Assembly: GCF_001401155.1 (NCBI RefSeq)
Contig: NZ_LJRO01000252.1
Location: forward strand, 24,872-88,871
Source of the DNA: Pseudomonas tremae
GTDB taxonomy: Bacteria; Pseudomonadota; Gammaproteobacteria; Pseudomonadales; Pseudomonadaceae
Direction of reading: 5' to 3'
DNA length: 64,000 bases
Below are positions 1 through 8,652 of this stretch, one piece after another. Every line of letters begins with the position of its first letter. The first letter of the stretch is position 1. Both the position numbers and the translations under genes were made by a program. Under the pieces are notes generated by a model, which saw only the letters and a list, made by a program, of their open reading frames with translations, had not been told where the DNA came from and searched no databases.

Positions 1-695
1 GGTGCGATGGCAGGTTACAGCGACACTTCACTGAGCCTGGGTGACGACACCCACTCGCGTGCCTCGGCGGACAGCTACCACCTGGGCGCCTACATCGGCC
101 ACGAACAGGGTGCGCTGCGCCTGACCGCAGGCGCCTCGCACAGCTGGCACCGCATCGATGTGAAACGCGACCTGCAATTCGGGGTGTTCTCCGACCGCCA
201 GAAGGTCAAGCGCGACGCCCAGTCGAGCCAGGTGTTCACCGAAGCCGCCTACCGCCTCAACCTGCAACCGCTGACACTTGAACCGTTCGCCAACCTGGCT
301 TACGTGCACTTCGACAGCGACAGCTTCACCGAAAAGGCGGCGCCACGGCCCTCAAAGGCAGTGACGACACCCGCGACACCGTGCTCTCGACCCTGGGCAT
401 GCGCGCCGGTAACCGCTTCAACCTCAACGACACACAAAAACTCGACGTCTCCGCCACCCTCGGCTGGCAGCACAACCTGAGCGACACCTCGGCCGAACAA
501 CACTTGGCTTTCGCCAGCGCAGGCAACAGCTTCAACACCCAAAGCGTCTCCATGGACCGCGACGCCGCCGTAGTCGGCGCCCGCGCCAGCCTGGCGCTGG
601 GCAAGGACGCGCGCATCAACCTGGACTACAACGGGTTGCTGGGTGCGCGGGATAAAACCCACGGTGTCGGCTTGTCGCTGGATTGGCAGTTCTGA
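1..695 (+). pseudogene. Autotransporter C-terminal beta-barrel, 5'-truncated by the window and frameshifted
   Basis: The reading frame is open from base 1 (frame 1) and encodes the alternating aromatic/polar pattern of an autotransporter translocator barrel (TAGASHSWHRID, LEPFANLAYVHFDS). At about base 336 the frame is lost: adding one G after the AAGG run at 334-338 restores ...EKGGATALKGSDD and joins the frame-3 segment that runs to the TGA at 693-695. The last residues are DWQF; a terminal phenylalanine is typical of barrels assembled by the BAM complex. As read, the passenger's translocator would be broken, so I call a frameshifted pseudogene. A single-base sequencing or assembly error is the other explanation. 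The passenger lies outside the window, so its function cannot be given. Confidence 0.75.
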
Positions 696-703
696 TGCAT
701 AAC

Positions 704-731
704 GCCTGCGGGGTGCAGTAGCCCCGCAGGC
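704..731 (+). terminator. Hairpin after the autotransporter gene
   Basis: A perfect 10-bp stem (704-713 GCCTGCGGGG with 722-731) encloses an 8-nt loop, nine bases after the autotransporter stop codon. No T-run follows, so it is either a weak intrinsic terminator or an mRNA 3'-end stabiliser. Confidence 0.5.
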
Positions 732-744
732 TATCGCGTCCATA

Positions 745-783
745 GCTCCGCGTGGGCATGCATTTCGTGACGCTCGGCGTCAC
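745..783. repeat. Intergenic palindromic repeat, copy 1
   Basis: The segment holds GCTCCGCGTGGGCATGC followed by the palindrome at 767-783 (GTGACGCTCGGCGTCAC). The same two modules recur near 13889, 21496, 32850, 33889, 43648 and 51997, always between genes. This is the layout of a REP-type extragenic element. The rest of the 732-1057 gap shows no gene; bases 784-1057 have no feature I can support apart from the ribosome-binding site of the next gene. Confidence 0.6.
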
Positions 784-1057
784 ATTCAAGCCATCACTCA
801 TAAATCCAGGCTTCTGCCCGTAGGGCGTAGGAGCGAACTTGTTCGCGATCTGCCGGGAGCCGGCAGCAAAACCTGTGTATACGTTACGTCCTTGGCAACC
901 AAATCTCAGATTGGCCTAGCCATGCCTCATTGCCAAATAGGCTCATCGAACAACCCGAATTCCCAAAAGCCACCTCAAAAAACAAAATTTGATGGCTTAT
1001 TACCATCATGGTAAAACCTTGCAACAGACATCCGTCTGCACTCGCTAAGGAATAGCC

Positions 1058-1348
1058 ATGAAAAAGACAGGGACAGGCTTCGTCGCCATACTCGCATTGC
1101 TCTGCGCCTTCTCCGCACACGCCAGAGAAACCCAAGTCACAGACGCCTCAATCGTCAACGCCATCATCCAGGAATCCATCGACAGCTATTCCGGCAACTG
1201 CCCTTGCCCCTACAACGCTGCCCGCAACGGCAGCCGATGCGGCAAGCGCAGCGCGTATAGCCGTGAAGGAGGGGAGGCGCCCACCTGCTACAAGGAAGAC
1301 GTCACCAAAGAAATGATCAACGACTATCGACGCCGCCTGAAAGACTGA
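1058..1348 (+). CDS. Small secreted cysteine-rich protein, conserved hypothetical
   Basis: A 96-residue protein with a clear Sec signal peptide (MKK, then a hydrophobic core, predicted cleavage after AHA at about residue 22). The mature part carries a compact motif, NCPCPYN followed by RCGKRSAYSR, a glycine-rich stretch and TCYKEDVT, giving four cysteines that could form disulfides in the periplasm. An AAGGA ribosome-binding site precedes the ATG. I recall the CPCPYN...CGxRSAYSR pattern from uncharacterised bacterial proteins but know no function. It is convergent with the BRO-N pseudogene and shares a hairpin with it. It is a single gene, with no operon partner. Confidence 0.75.
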   Translation: MKKTGTGFVAILALLCAFSAHARETQVTDASIVNAIIQESIDSYSGNCPCPYNAARNGSRCGKRSAYSREGGEAPTCYKEDVTKEMINDYRRRLKD

Positions 1349-1361
1349 TCCAGCAAAACAC

Positions 1362-1390
1362 GATGGTCGTCACCCGCCGCCACGACCATC
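1362..1390. terminator. Hairpin between convergent genes
   Basis: GATGGTCGT (1362-1370) pairs with ACGACCATC (1382-1390) around an 11-nt loop, between the stop of the small secreted protein and the end of the BRO-N pseudogene. On the minus strand the hairpin is followed by a short TTTT, so it could serve the minus-strand transcript. Confidence 0.5.
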
Positions 1391-1399
1391 ACGCGACAT

Positions 1400-1885
1400 T
1401 TAACCCAGCCGAGAGCAACCCAATCTAGAGACAGGCAACACAGCCCGCCACCACGACTTCGCCAAGCGATGCGGCCGCGCATCAGCCTGCATCTGCGGAT
1501 GCGCCAACACCTTCGGCATATCCCGCAACCGTATCCACGGCTCGCTGTGCCAGTGCAACATACTCACCGACAACCCCGGCCACTGCCGCAACCCGCGATT
1601 CTCCGCGTGATAGTGATGCACCATCATCGCGTACGTCCCCGACTCACTGACCATCAGCTCTGGCTCGGCTTCGCCGTGCAGGTCGAGCGTGATCATTCGG
1701 TGCTGGTCTGCGTCGAGCTTGCGCAGCGTCCGCTAGTTCAACGGCCAGCCGATCATGCGACCGAGATCGCGGGCGCTGAACCAGGGTTGGTTTTCGAGGA
1801 GGAGGGCGAGGAGCTGGCGGTTGTGGCGGTGGAAGGGGGTTGGGGTGTGGGGCGTTGTCTGATTTAGGCTTGCGATGTGAGGCAT
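1400..1885 (-). pseudogene. BRO-N family phage antirepressor-like gene with in-frame amber stop
   Basis: From the ATG at 1883-1885 the minus strand reads through QLLALLLENQPWFSARDLGR and then WPLN before a TAG codon (plus-strand 1733-1735). The same frame continues with RTLRKLDADQHRM, LMVSESGTYAMMVHHYH and ENRGLRQW to a TAA at 1400-1402. The two parts together match the BRO-N domain of phage antirepressors and related Pseudomonas proteins, in which this position usually holds an ordinary residue before RTLRKLD. A single base change would explain the amber codon. Unless an amber suppressor is present only a stub of about 50 residues is made. It sits next to the defence island, which fits decayed prophage or island DNA. 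Confidence 0.7.
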
Positions 1886-1895
1886 CTAGGTAATC

Positions 1896-1953
1896 TCTAC
1901 ATTTTTAGCTTTTTGAGAGCTAGGCGTCGGGAGCTAAGAAACCCCAATGTAGA
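1896..1953. other. Long imperfect hairpin in the 1886-2222 gap
   Basis: TCTACATT (1896-1903) pairs with AATGTAGA (1946-1953), and TTAGCT (1905-1910) with AGCTAA (1932-1937) inside it, giving a nested 58-nt inverted repeat. It lies where base composition drops from the GC-rich flank to the AT-richer island. The remainder of the gap to 2222 has only a 66-codon open frame from a TTG at 1974 without a convincing ribosome-binding site, which I do not call a gene. Confidence 0.35.
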
Positions 1954-2178
1954 AAAGGCCGGACGTATTCCCCTTGCGGGTCTTGTATTGGTCCACTCCC
2001 GACATATCAGAGATTTTAGGACGCGCAGCCGAAGGCCGCAGGTACCAAAAGCCGCATTTTATCGGAAGCGGTCAGGCCGCTACATTTGAGTTTCTTGGGC
2101 GTTTCTTAGGCGCGGTGCAAGGGTATGAGGCATTAGGTCGATGGGCAAGGTCTTATCGCGTAGGACTTTTCTGAAAAT

Positions 2179-2203
2179 ACTCACATCAAATGCTAACGTG
2201 AGT
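2179..2203 (-). terminator. Weak hairpin downstream of vsr
   Basis: On the minus strand ACTCAC pairs with GTGAGT (2198-2203 with 2179-2184) across a 13-nt loop and is followed by ATTTTC, about 20 bases after the vsr stop codon. The stem is only 6 bp, so it is a weak candidate. Confidence 0.35.
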
Positions 2204-2222
2204 GATGCTTAGGTTTGCGAAA

Positions 2223-2642
2223 TCACTCGTCTAGAGTCTTCTTTAGATCCTGAAGATAGGCGCTTGTATCTAGCTCTGGCGCCTTAAGCTGACACTCCCA
2301 TATTATTATCGTCCTCCAGCCTAGCTGCCTGAGAGCTAAGATTGACCTAGCATCTCTAGCAACGTTCTTGGAAAATTTTTCTGTCCAGAATTCGGGTCTT
2401 GTCTTAGGCATCGTTGCGTACCGACATCCCGGGTGCCGATGCCAAAAACATCCATGTACAAATATACAGGTCTTTAGTTTCGGCAGTACAATGTCGGGAT
2501 TTCCAGGTAGGTCCTTCCGATGGAGCCGGAACCGAAAACCATGAGCATGAAGAAATTTTCTCACCAACAGTTCGGGACGAGTGTTCTTCCCCCTGATACC
2601 AGACATCATTCTCGATCGCGTTGCACTGTCCACGATGTCCAT
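2223..2642 (-). CDS. vsr: Very short patch repair (Vsr) mismatch endonuclease
   Basis: Vsr nicks next to T:G mismatches produced when 5-methylcytosine deaminates, so it normally partners a C5-cytosine methyltransferase. The 139-residue protein starts MDIVDSATRSRMMSGI, and an AAGGGG ribosome-binding site supports this ATG over an in-frame start further upstream. The PD-(D/E)XK-like core is intact: Asp50 in NPDIV and His68 in the HGCFWHRH block. Cys65, His70, Cys73 and Cys117 are in the positions of the family's structural zinc ligands. RPEFWTEKF and GWRTIIIWEC are also family signatures. It is divergent from the methyltransferase with only 28 bp between starts, so both promoters must overlap coding sequence. 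Its target should be the partner methylase's site, which I cannot read from sequence. Confidence 0.93.
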   Translation of the reverse strand: MDIVDSATRSRMMSGIRGKNTRPELLVRKFLHAHGFRFRLHRKDLPGNPDIVLPKLKTCIFVHGCFWHRHPGCRYATMPKTRPEFWTEKFSKNVARDARSILALRQLGWRTIIIWECQLKAPELDTSAYLQDLKKTLDE

Positions 2643-2670
2643 TACGCTCACCCCTTGGCAGACTTGACAA

Positions 2671-4269
2671 ATGAAAAAAGTTGAACCTTTGCAGGTTGTG
2701 GACCTTTTTGCTGGTCCTGGCGGCCTTGGCGAAGGCTTTTCTTCCTTAAATAATGGAAGAAGCTTTGAGGTATTAGTCTCCGCAGAGATGGATCCGTTCG
2801 CAAGAAACACGCTTAGACTGAGGGCTTTTTACCGCGCTTTGAAAAAACAAAATCCGGATGCTTTAAAAGACTATTATAGATTTTGTGAAACAAACAGCGC
2901 TGTCCAACCATGGACGGGAGATAGTTACGAGCAGTGGAAGTATGCTGACGGCGAAGCGCGTCAAATAAAATTGGGCAGCATTGACGGAAATGCAGAACTT
3001 GATGCAATACTCGAGGAAAAGTTAGATACTAGCAAGCCATGGGTTTTAATTGGTGGGCCTCCATGCCAAGCTTATTCTCTTGTGGGGCGTGCACGAAATA
3101 AAGGAAACTCTGAATATAAAGCTGAGGACGATAGTCGCCATTTTTTATATAGAGAATATTTGAGAATAATTCAAAGTAAAAAACCTGCCGTATTTGTGAT
3201 GGAGAATGTAAAAGGTATTCTCTCGTCAAAAATAGCAGGAGAACAAATATTTCCTCAGATACTGAAAGATTTGTCAGACCCTGACTCTGCTTTAGGTATT
3301 AAAACTGATAGCGGCTCTAAATATAAGATTTTTTCATTAGCTTCCGATGATGTATATGAGTCGGGGATGAATACTGATGATATTAATCTAAGCAGTTTTA
3401 TTGTTCGTTCAGAAAATTATGGAATTCCCCAGAGCCGACATCGAGTAATATTGGTTGGTGTTTCTGACGACTATGTAAGTGGGCTGGACAACCTTAAGCT
3501 ATTACCAGCTAAAGGTGCCACTGTAAGTGAGATGATTGGTACTTTACCACCACTTCGTAGTATCTTATCTAGAGGGAAAGATACTGCCGATGTTTGGTGC
3601 GGTGACATTTTAACGCATCTAGATGGCCTATATAAAGATTTAACTGCATCGCGAAAGCGTGATCTCTCACTTGAAATAGAGTTGAAAATTGTAAGGGAGG
3701 CATTTTCAGGTGGGCGACTTAATAAAGGTGGTTTACGGGTAAAGAAAGATAAATTTTGGGATGGTAGTATAAAAGATAGTGGTTTAAATGAGTGGTATCT
3801 GGATTCTCAGTTGGGAGTTTGGTTAAATCATGAAGCCCGTGGGCATATGAGCGCAGATTTAAAGCGTTATGTATATGCCGCAACATATGCTCAGGCGCAT
3901 AACATATCGCCAAAAGGTCATCATCAATTCGATTTGCCGGGTTTAGCACCTTTGCACAAAAATTGGGAGACTGGAAAGTTTAGTGACCGCTTTAGGGTTC
4001 AGGTGAAAAACCAAACCTCATCCACAATCACCAGTCATATTTCCAAAGACGGCCACTATTTTATTCATTATGATCCTAATCAATGCCGGAGCCTGACAGT
4101 TAGAGAGGCTGCCCGTCTTCAAACCTTCCCAGACAATTACTTTTTTCTGGGCAACCGTACTCAGCAGTACCACCAAGTCGGTAACGCCGTACCCCCTCTT
4201 CTAGCAAGAAAAATTGCCACCGTAATTGAGCGCATTATCGCTCAGAAAAGCACTGCCGCGGGTAGATAA
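2671..4269 (+). CDS. DNA (cytosine-5-)-methyltransferase
   Basis: A 532-residue C5-cytosine methyltransferase with the canonical motifs in order: motif I DLFAGPGGLGEGF (residues 11-23) for S-adenosylmethionine, motif IV GGPPCQAYS with catalytic Cys132, motif VI ENVKG, motif VIII QSRHRVILVG, and motifs IX-X near the C-terminus (RSLTVREAARLQTFPDNY, QVGNAVPP). The target-recognition region, roughly residues 280-430, is long. An in-frame stop two codons before the ATG fixes the upstream limit, and no strong ribosome-binding site is seen. Base composition is AT-rich compared with the flanking core genes, a sign of horizontal transfer. It heads the ATPase/Z1/AIPR cluster and probably marks self DNA. 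The target sequence is unknown. Confidence 0.93.
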   Translation: MKKVEPLQVVDLFAGPGGLGEGFSSLNNGRSFEVLVSAEMDPFARNTLRLRAFYRALKKQNPDALKDYYRFCETNSAVQPWTGDSYEQWKYADGEARQIKLGSIDGNAELDAILEEKLDTSKPWVLIGGPPCQAYSLVGRARNKGNSEYKAEDDSRHFLYREYLRIIQSKKPAVFVMENVKGILSSKIAGEQIFPQILKDLSDPDSALGIKTDSGSKYKIFSLASDDVYESGMNTDDINLSSFIVRSENYGIPQSRHRVILVGVSDDYVSGLDNLKLLPAKGATVSEMIGTLPPLRSILSRGKDTADVWCGDILTHLDGLYKDLTASRKRDLSLEIELKIVREAFSGGRLNKGGLRVKKDKFWDGSIKDSGLNEWYLDSQLGVWLNHEARGHMSADLKRYVYAATYAQAHNISPKGHHQFDLPGLAPLHKNWETGKFSDRFRVQVKNQTSSTITSHISKDGHYFIHYDPNQCRSLTVREAARLQTFPDNYFFLGNRTQQYHQVGNAVPPLLARKIATVIERIIAQKSTAAGR

Positions 4270-4284
4270 GCTTTAAGGACGAAT

Positions 4285-4416
4285 ATGAGCTTGCGCTCCC
4301 TCTTATTTTATGAGATGAATGCTGGCGAAAGGGTGGCTCTTGACATCAGGTGCAAAACGCCTTTGGTTTGTGGGGCGAGGCACGCGGATAATGTACATGA
4401 GGACATGGAATGTTGA
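4285..4416 (+). CDS. Possible 43-residue small protein between methylase and ATPase
   Basis: An ATG with a well-placed AAGGA site (4275-4279) opens 15 bp after the methyltransferase stop and encodes MSLRSLLFYEMNAGERVALD, then CKTPLVCGARH, ending in MEC and TGA. It fills most of the 193-bp gap before the GHKL ATPase gene, with no other feature competing for the space. I do not recognise the sequence. It could be a small cluster-specific protein, a leader peptide for the downstream genes, or chance. Confidence 0.35.
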   Translation: MSLRSLLFYEMNAGERVALDIRCKTPLVCGARHADNVHEDMEC

Positions 4417-4462
4417 ATAAAAGCGGTTCTACTAACAGTGCATTGTATTTGGTGTACGGGTT

Positions 4463-5929
4463 ATGAGAGAGATTGATAACCCGCCTAATGCAGCATCACT
4501 TCTCGAATCCATGCGGTCTATTGGCTATACATTGGAATCTGCTTTAGCAGATCTGATAGATAACAGTATTTCAGCGCAAGCTAAAACTATAAATATTGAA
4601 TTTAGGCCATATGACGATCCTTATGTAGCCCTGATCGACGATGGCATTGGAATGTCTTCCGACGTCCTTCACAATGCCATGAGACATGGAAGCGCGAGCC
4701 CTATCTATGAGCGAAAGTCTGATGACATGGGGCGGTACGGGCTGGGTCTTAAGACTTCATCCCTGTCTCAATGCAGGCGTCTGACTGTAGTTTCAAAGTA
4801 TGAAGGGTGCGTGAGTGCATTTTGTTGGGATCTAGACGTTGTAATCGATAAGGGTACTTGGATAATGCTGGCCCTTGACCCCGCGGATTATGAAGTTCTT
4901 CCGCATTACAATGATCTAAGAAAAAAAGATTCTGGTACAGTCGTACTTTGGCAAAAGCTAGATAATTTGGTTGTAGGAGAAAAATCTGTTGAGTCTGCCT
5001 TAGGCGAAAAAATGCTATATGTGCGAGACCATCTCTCTTTGGTGTTTCACAGGTTTATTTCAAGCTATCAAACGAAACAGCGTCTGAGCGTTTTTTTGAA
5101 TGGCGCGCCCTTACAGGCGATAGATCCTTTCTGGGCCGATCATAAAGCAACTCAGATATTGGATGAAGATAACTTTACAGTTTCGGGTCAAAGGGTTTCG
5201 GTAAAGCCTTATATATTACCGCACGTTAATAAAATGTCTTCTTCGGAAGTGCTTCATGCTGGGGGAGCTGAAGGAATAAAAGCGCAGCAGGGCTTTTATA
5301 TTTACCGTAATAAAAGACTTATTATCTGGGGTACCTGGTTTCGACTGGCGAAAAAAGATGAGCTGAGTAAGCTGGCTCGGGTCAGAGTCGATATCCCAAA
5401 TTCATTAGATTATCTGTGGACTCTGGATATAAAAAAATCCGCCGCGCATCCTCCTGAAGCGGTAAGGATTAATCTGAAGAGAACAGTAGAAAGAATCAGA
5501 GAGGCCAGTGGTAGAACAATTAAATTTAAGGGCAGGAAGGTTGAAGGCTCAAAGACGTCTCCCGTCTGGCATGAGGTTATTGCTAGAAGAGGAGTGCGTT
5601 ACGATATAAATCGTGAGTATCCAATGATTGTTGAATATAGGAAGGGTTTGGAAAAATCTAATGTTCCATTATTTGATTTGTTGTTGAGTGTGATTGAAAA
5701 TTCGTTTCCAGCGGAAGCTTTGTATTCACAAATGGCAGGAGATATTCGCTCTGGATTTAACGATGACGAATCGATGGAGCGATTGAGAGAGCTAGTTGGA
5801 AATCTTTTTTCCCAACTTCCTAAAAATCCGGATGCACGTTTTAGGTTGTTGTCGACGTTGCATTTGCTTGAGCCATTCAGTTTACATCCAGGTTTAACTA
5901 AAGATATTATAAAGGAATATGAAATATGA
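4463..5929 (+). CDS. GHKL-family ATPase (MORC/MutL-like), island component
   Basis: A 488-residue protein with an N-terminal GHKL ATP-binding fold: N-box ESALADLIDNSIS (about residues 25-37), G1 box LIDDGIGMS (about 58-66) and G2 region RYGLGLKTSSLSQC (about 91-104). The remainder resembles the transducer/second domain of MORC and MutL-like proteins (GFYIYRNKRLIIWGTW near residue 280). Such ATPases dimerise on ATP binding and act as conformational switches in DNA-linked defence and repair. Its last 4 bp overlap the next gene (ATGA), so the two should be translationally coupled. From family knowledge it may clamp or sense DNA for the linked Z1 protein and nuclease; this role is inferred. Confidence 0.85.
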   Translation: MREIDNPPNAASLLESMRSIGYTLESALADLIDNSISAQAKTINIEFRPYDDPYVALIDDGIGMSSDVLHNAMRHGSASPIYERKSDDMGRYGLGLKTSSLSQCRRLTVVSKYEGCVSAFCWDLDVVIDKGTWIMLALDPADYEVLPHYNDLRKKDSGTVVLWQKLDNLVVGEKSVESALGEKMLYVRDHLSLVFHRFISSYQTKQRLSVFLNGAPLQAIDPFWADHKATQILDEDNFTVSGQRVSVKPYILPHVNKMSSSEVLHAGGAEGIKAQQGFYIYRNKRLIIWGTWFRLAKKDELSKLARVRVDIPNSLDYLWTLDIKKSAAHPPEAVRINLKRTVERIREASGRTIKFKGRKVEGSKTSPVWHEVIARRGVRYDINREYPMIVEYRKGLEKSNVPLFDLLLSVIENSFPAEALYSQMAGDIRSGFNDDESMERLRELVGNLFSQLPKNPDARFRLLSTLHLLEPFSLHPGLTKDIIKEYEI

Positions 5930-8652
5930 GCAGTGATGCCAGATATCAGTTGTCACCTAATGGTCGCAGATTAGAGTTGGGTGTTATTACCGCATTAACA
6001 GTTGATGGTATTCCCACTGAGCTTGAGATTCTTGAGCTTGCGACCTGCTTGAGAGCGATACCGATATACGCAGTTTCAGATTCCGAATTCGAAAATGTTA
6101 TAAAAAGATTACATGTTGCTTTGACTCTGGATATGGGCTTAGGCAGCTATGTGTATGATGAGCATAACCCTTGGCTACGTGCGCGAAAGGCTGACATTGA
6201 TCCTTTCTATTGGGAGCGTTACCAAACTGATCTGCTCAAGCAGGGGTGGGGGCCAAAAGTTGTCAGCTCTTTAGATAAGGTTACTGATGAAATACTGGAC
6301 TTATTAGGTAATCCCAAAGAATCTGTTGGTTGGCCTCGTCGGGGTCTTGTAATGGGCGATGTTCAGTCCGGTAAAACTTCAAACTATACTGGACTGATTT
6401 GTAAGGCTGCGGATGCCGGGTACAAGCTGGTTATTTTGCTTACTGGAACTTTGGAAAGTCTAAGGAGACAGACTCAAGAACGGCTTGACTCAGGTTTTGT
6501 GGGCTTGGACAGTTCTGGTGTTGTAAATAATCGAAAGCGTCATCGTAAAGAAATTGGTGTTGGGCTTATCGATGCTGCTAGGTCCGCAGGCGTTTTTACG
6601 TCTACAGTCGGGGATTTCAAGGCCGCTACTGTAAATCAATTAGGTTTTAAGCTTAAAGACTATAAAGAGCCTGTTCTTCTTGTGGTTAAAAAAAATAGGA
6701 GAATATTGGAAAATCTTGCTGACTGGCTAGTCACTTTTAATGCTAGTGGATCTGGCAGTATAGATTTGCCACTTTTGCTTATAGATGATGAGGCCGATAA
6801 CGCATCTATTAATACTAACCCTAAAAAAGCTACTGCAATTAACTCGGGTATTAGGGGGTTGCTTAAAGTTTTTCCGCGCTCCAGTTACGTAGGCTTTACT
6901 GCAACTCCTTTTGCTAATGTCTTCATAAATCCAGATACTACAACCGAAATGGAAGGCGATGATCTCTTTCCACGAGACTTCATATATGCATTAGATGCTC
7001 CATCCAACTATGTTGGCGCACATCGGATATTTGGTGAGGATGCAGATTTGAAGTGTGTTGAGCCTATTTACGATGCGGAAGATTATTTTCCAAAGGGGAT
7101 GTCTTCTGATAGCATCGTCGATGCAGTCCCTGACAGTATGCTTGAGGCGGTATCGTGTTTTTTTATAATAAACACGATTATGGACCTTCGTTCTGTAACG
7201 TCTAAGCATAGATCAATGTTAGTAAATGTTAGTTACTTTACATTTGTTCAGAACCAAATTAGAGATATTTTGGATCATGAAGTTAGATTGATGCAGTCTG
7301 ACATAAGAAACTATGCTTCGCTTTCGACAACAGAAGCATTACGAAATAACTCTATTCGAAAGTTATACGCTTGTTACAATAAGTTCTACAGCACTCTAAG
7401 TATACCTTGGGCTAAAATTCAAGCCGGATTGGCTGCAGCTAATTTGCCTATACAGGTTGTAGCAGTCAATCAGAAAAGTGGTCCTGCAAGCTTGGATTAC
7501 TCATCTTATAAAGAGGATGGACTAAGGGTGGTTGCGGTAGGTGGGAATAGTCTTGCTAGGGGGTTGACTCTTGAAGGACTTTGTATCAGTTACTTCTTCC
7601 GTGGTACGCAGATGTATGATGCTCTGCTCCAGATGGGTAGATGGTTCGGGTATAGAACAGGCTACGAAGACCTATTTAAGATATGGATGTCCGATGAAAC
7701 CTTCGATTTTTACTCTCATATATCTCAAGCTACTGATGAGCTGAGAGGAGAGGTCAGACGCATGCAGGTTTCTCGACTTAAACCAATAGATTTTGGACTG
7801 AAAGTCAGATCCCATCCTGAGTCGCTACTGATCACTGCAAAAAACAAGATGCGGTACACTGATGAAATCGTACAGACAATATCTATTTCTCAAGAGAGTT
7901 TAGAGTCGCCTAGGCTGCTAAAAGACCCTGCAATTATTATTGGCAATTATAAAGCTGCGCAAAGTTTTGTCCTAGAAGTTATGGGTAGTAATGTACAGGA
8001 AGAGAAAAAGTTTCCGATTTGGTACGGGGTTTCAAAAGCGCTTATAGTTAAATTTTTGAGAGCGTTTGTAAATCATCCTTTAAGCGTAAAATTGCAAACC
8101 TCGAGTTTAGCTGATTTTATTGAAAAGTCTGAAGATGATAAGCTCAAAAAATGGGATGTCGCAATCCCTAGTGGAGAAGCTGATAGTTATAATTTTGTCC
8201 CTGGACTCAGTGTAAAGCCAAGGCGGCGCAATATAACTGAAGATGAATCTATCCGTGCTTTGTTAATTAATGGTAGTAAATTACGAGTCGGTTCTGCTGC
8301 TGATGAAAAAATAGGATTAACTTCGTCAGAGATTAAAAGTGTAGAGGCTTTGTTTCGTTCGGACTCCAAGAATAAATCAAAGACTGTTCCAGGCAGTAAG
8401 TATACTGCGGTTCGCCAAAGACCGTTATTGCTTCTCCATCTTATACAGTCAAAAGACACCGATAATAGCGCCGCATCTTTTACTCCTCAAGGATGCGACG
8501 CACTGGTAGCGATCGGTCTCAGTTTCCCCGAACTAGATATTGCAAGTCATCGAATTGCTTATAGGATCAATCTTATTGAGCTGAGAAATATACTTTCAGG
8601 TGATACCTCTAGCATTGAGTCGGATGATGAGGATGACCAAGACGATGAATAA
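5926..8652 (+). CDS. Z1-domain helicase-like ATPase
   Basis: A 908-residue protein of the Z1 family of superfamily-II-like ATPases. Visible motifs are the Walker A variant MGDVQSGKTSNY (about residues 143-155), the Walker B LLIDDEAD (about 284-291), the motif III-like GFTATPFANVF (about 324-334), GGNSLARGLTLEG, and the arginine-finger region QMGRWFGYR (about 569-577). The C-terminus is very acidic (DDEDDQDDE). Z1 proteins are known as partners of GHKL ATPases, methylases and PD-(D/E)XK proteins in predicted restriction-like clusters. The gene overlaps its upstream neighbour by 4 bp and the downstream one by 8 bp. Translocation or remodelling of DNA is the likely activity, not shown here. Confidence 0.88.
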   Translation: MSSDARYQLSPNGRRLELGVITALTVDGIPTELEILELATCLRAIPIYAVSDSEFENVIKRLHVALTLDMGLGSYVYDEHNPWLRARKADIDPFYWERYQTDLLKQGWGPKVVSSLDKVTDEILDLLGNPKESVGWPRRGLVMGDVQSGKTSNYTGLICKAADAGYKLVILLTGTLESLRRQTQERLDSGFVGLDSSGVVNNRKRHRKEIGVGLIDAARSAGVFTSTVGDFKAATVNQLGFKLKDYKEPVLLVVKKNRRILENLADWLVTFNASGSGSIDLPLLLIDDEADNASINTNPKKATAINSGIRGLLKVFPRSSYVGFTATPFANVFINPDTTTEMEGDDLFPRDFIYALDAPSNYVGAHRIFGEDADLKCVEPIYDAEDYFPKGMSSDSIVDAVPDSMLEAVSCFFIINTIMDLRSVTSKHRSMLVNVSYFTFVQNQIRDILDHEVRLMQSDIRNYASLSTTEALRNNSIRKLYACYNKFYSTLSIPWAKIQAGLAAANLPIQVVAVNQKSGPASLDYSSYKEDGLRVVAVGGNSLARGLTLEGLCISYFFRGTQMYDALLQMGRWFGYRTGYEDLFKIWMSDETFDFYSHISQATDELRGEVRRMQVSRLKPIDFGLKVRSHPESLLITAKNKMRYTDEIVQTISISQESLESPRLLKDPAIIIGNYKAAQSFVLEVMGSNVQEEKKFPIWYGVSKALIVKFLRAFVNHPLSVKLQTSSLADFIEKSEDDKLKKWDVAIPSGEADSYNFVPGLSVKPRRRNITEDESIRALLINGSKLRVGSAADEKIGLTSSEIKSVEALFRSDSKNKSKTVPGSKYTAVRQRPLLLLHLIQSKDTDNSAASFTPQGCDALVAIGLSFPELDIASHRIAYRINLIELRNILSGDTSSIESDDEDDQDDE

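Noticed and set aside
1974..2174. 66-codon frame starting with TTG before vsr
   Set aside because: It has no convincing ribosome-binding site and no recognisable sequence; it is too weak to call even as a remnant.
4340..4368. TTGACA hexamer upstream of the GHKL ATPase gene
   Set aside because: No acceptable -10 hexamer lies at 16-18 bp, and the site is inside the possible 43-residue frame; a promoter call is not justified.
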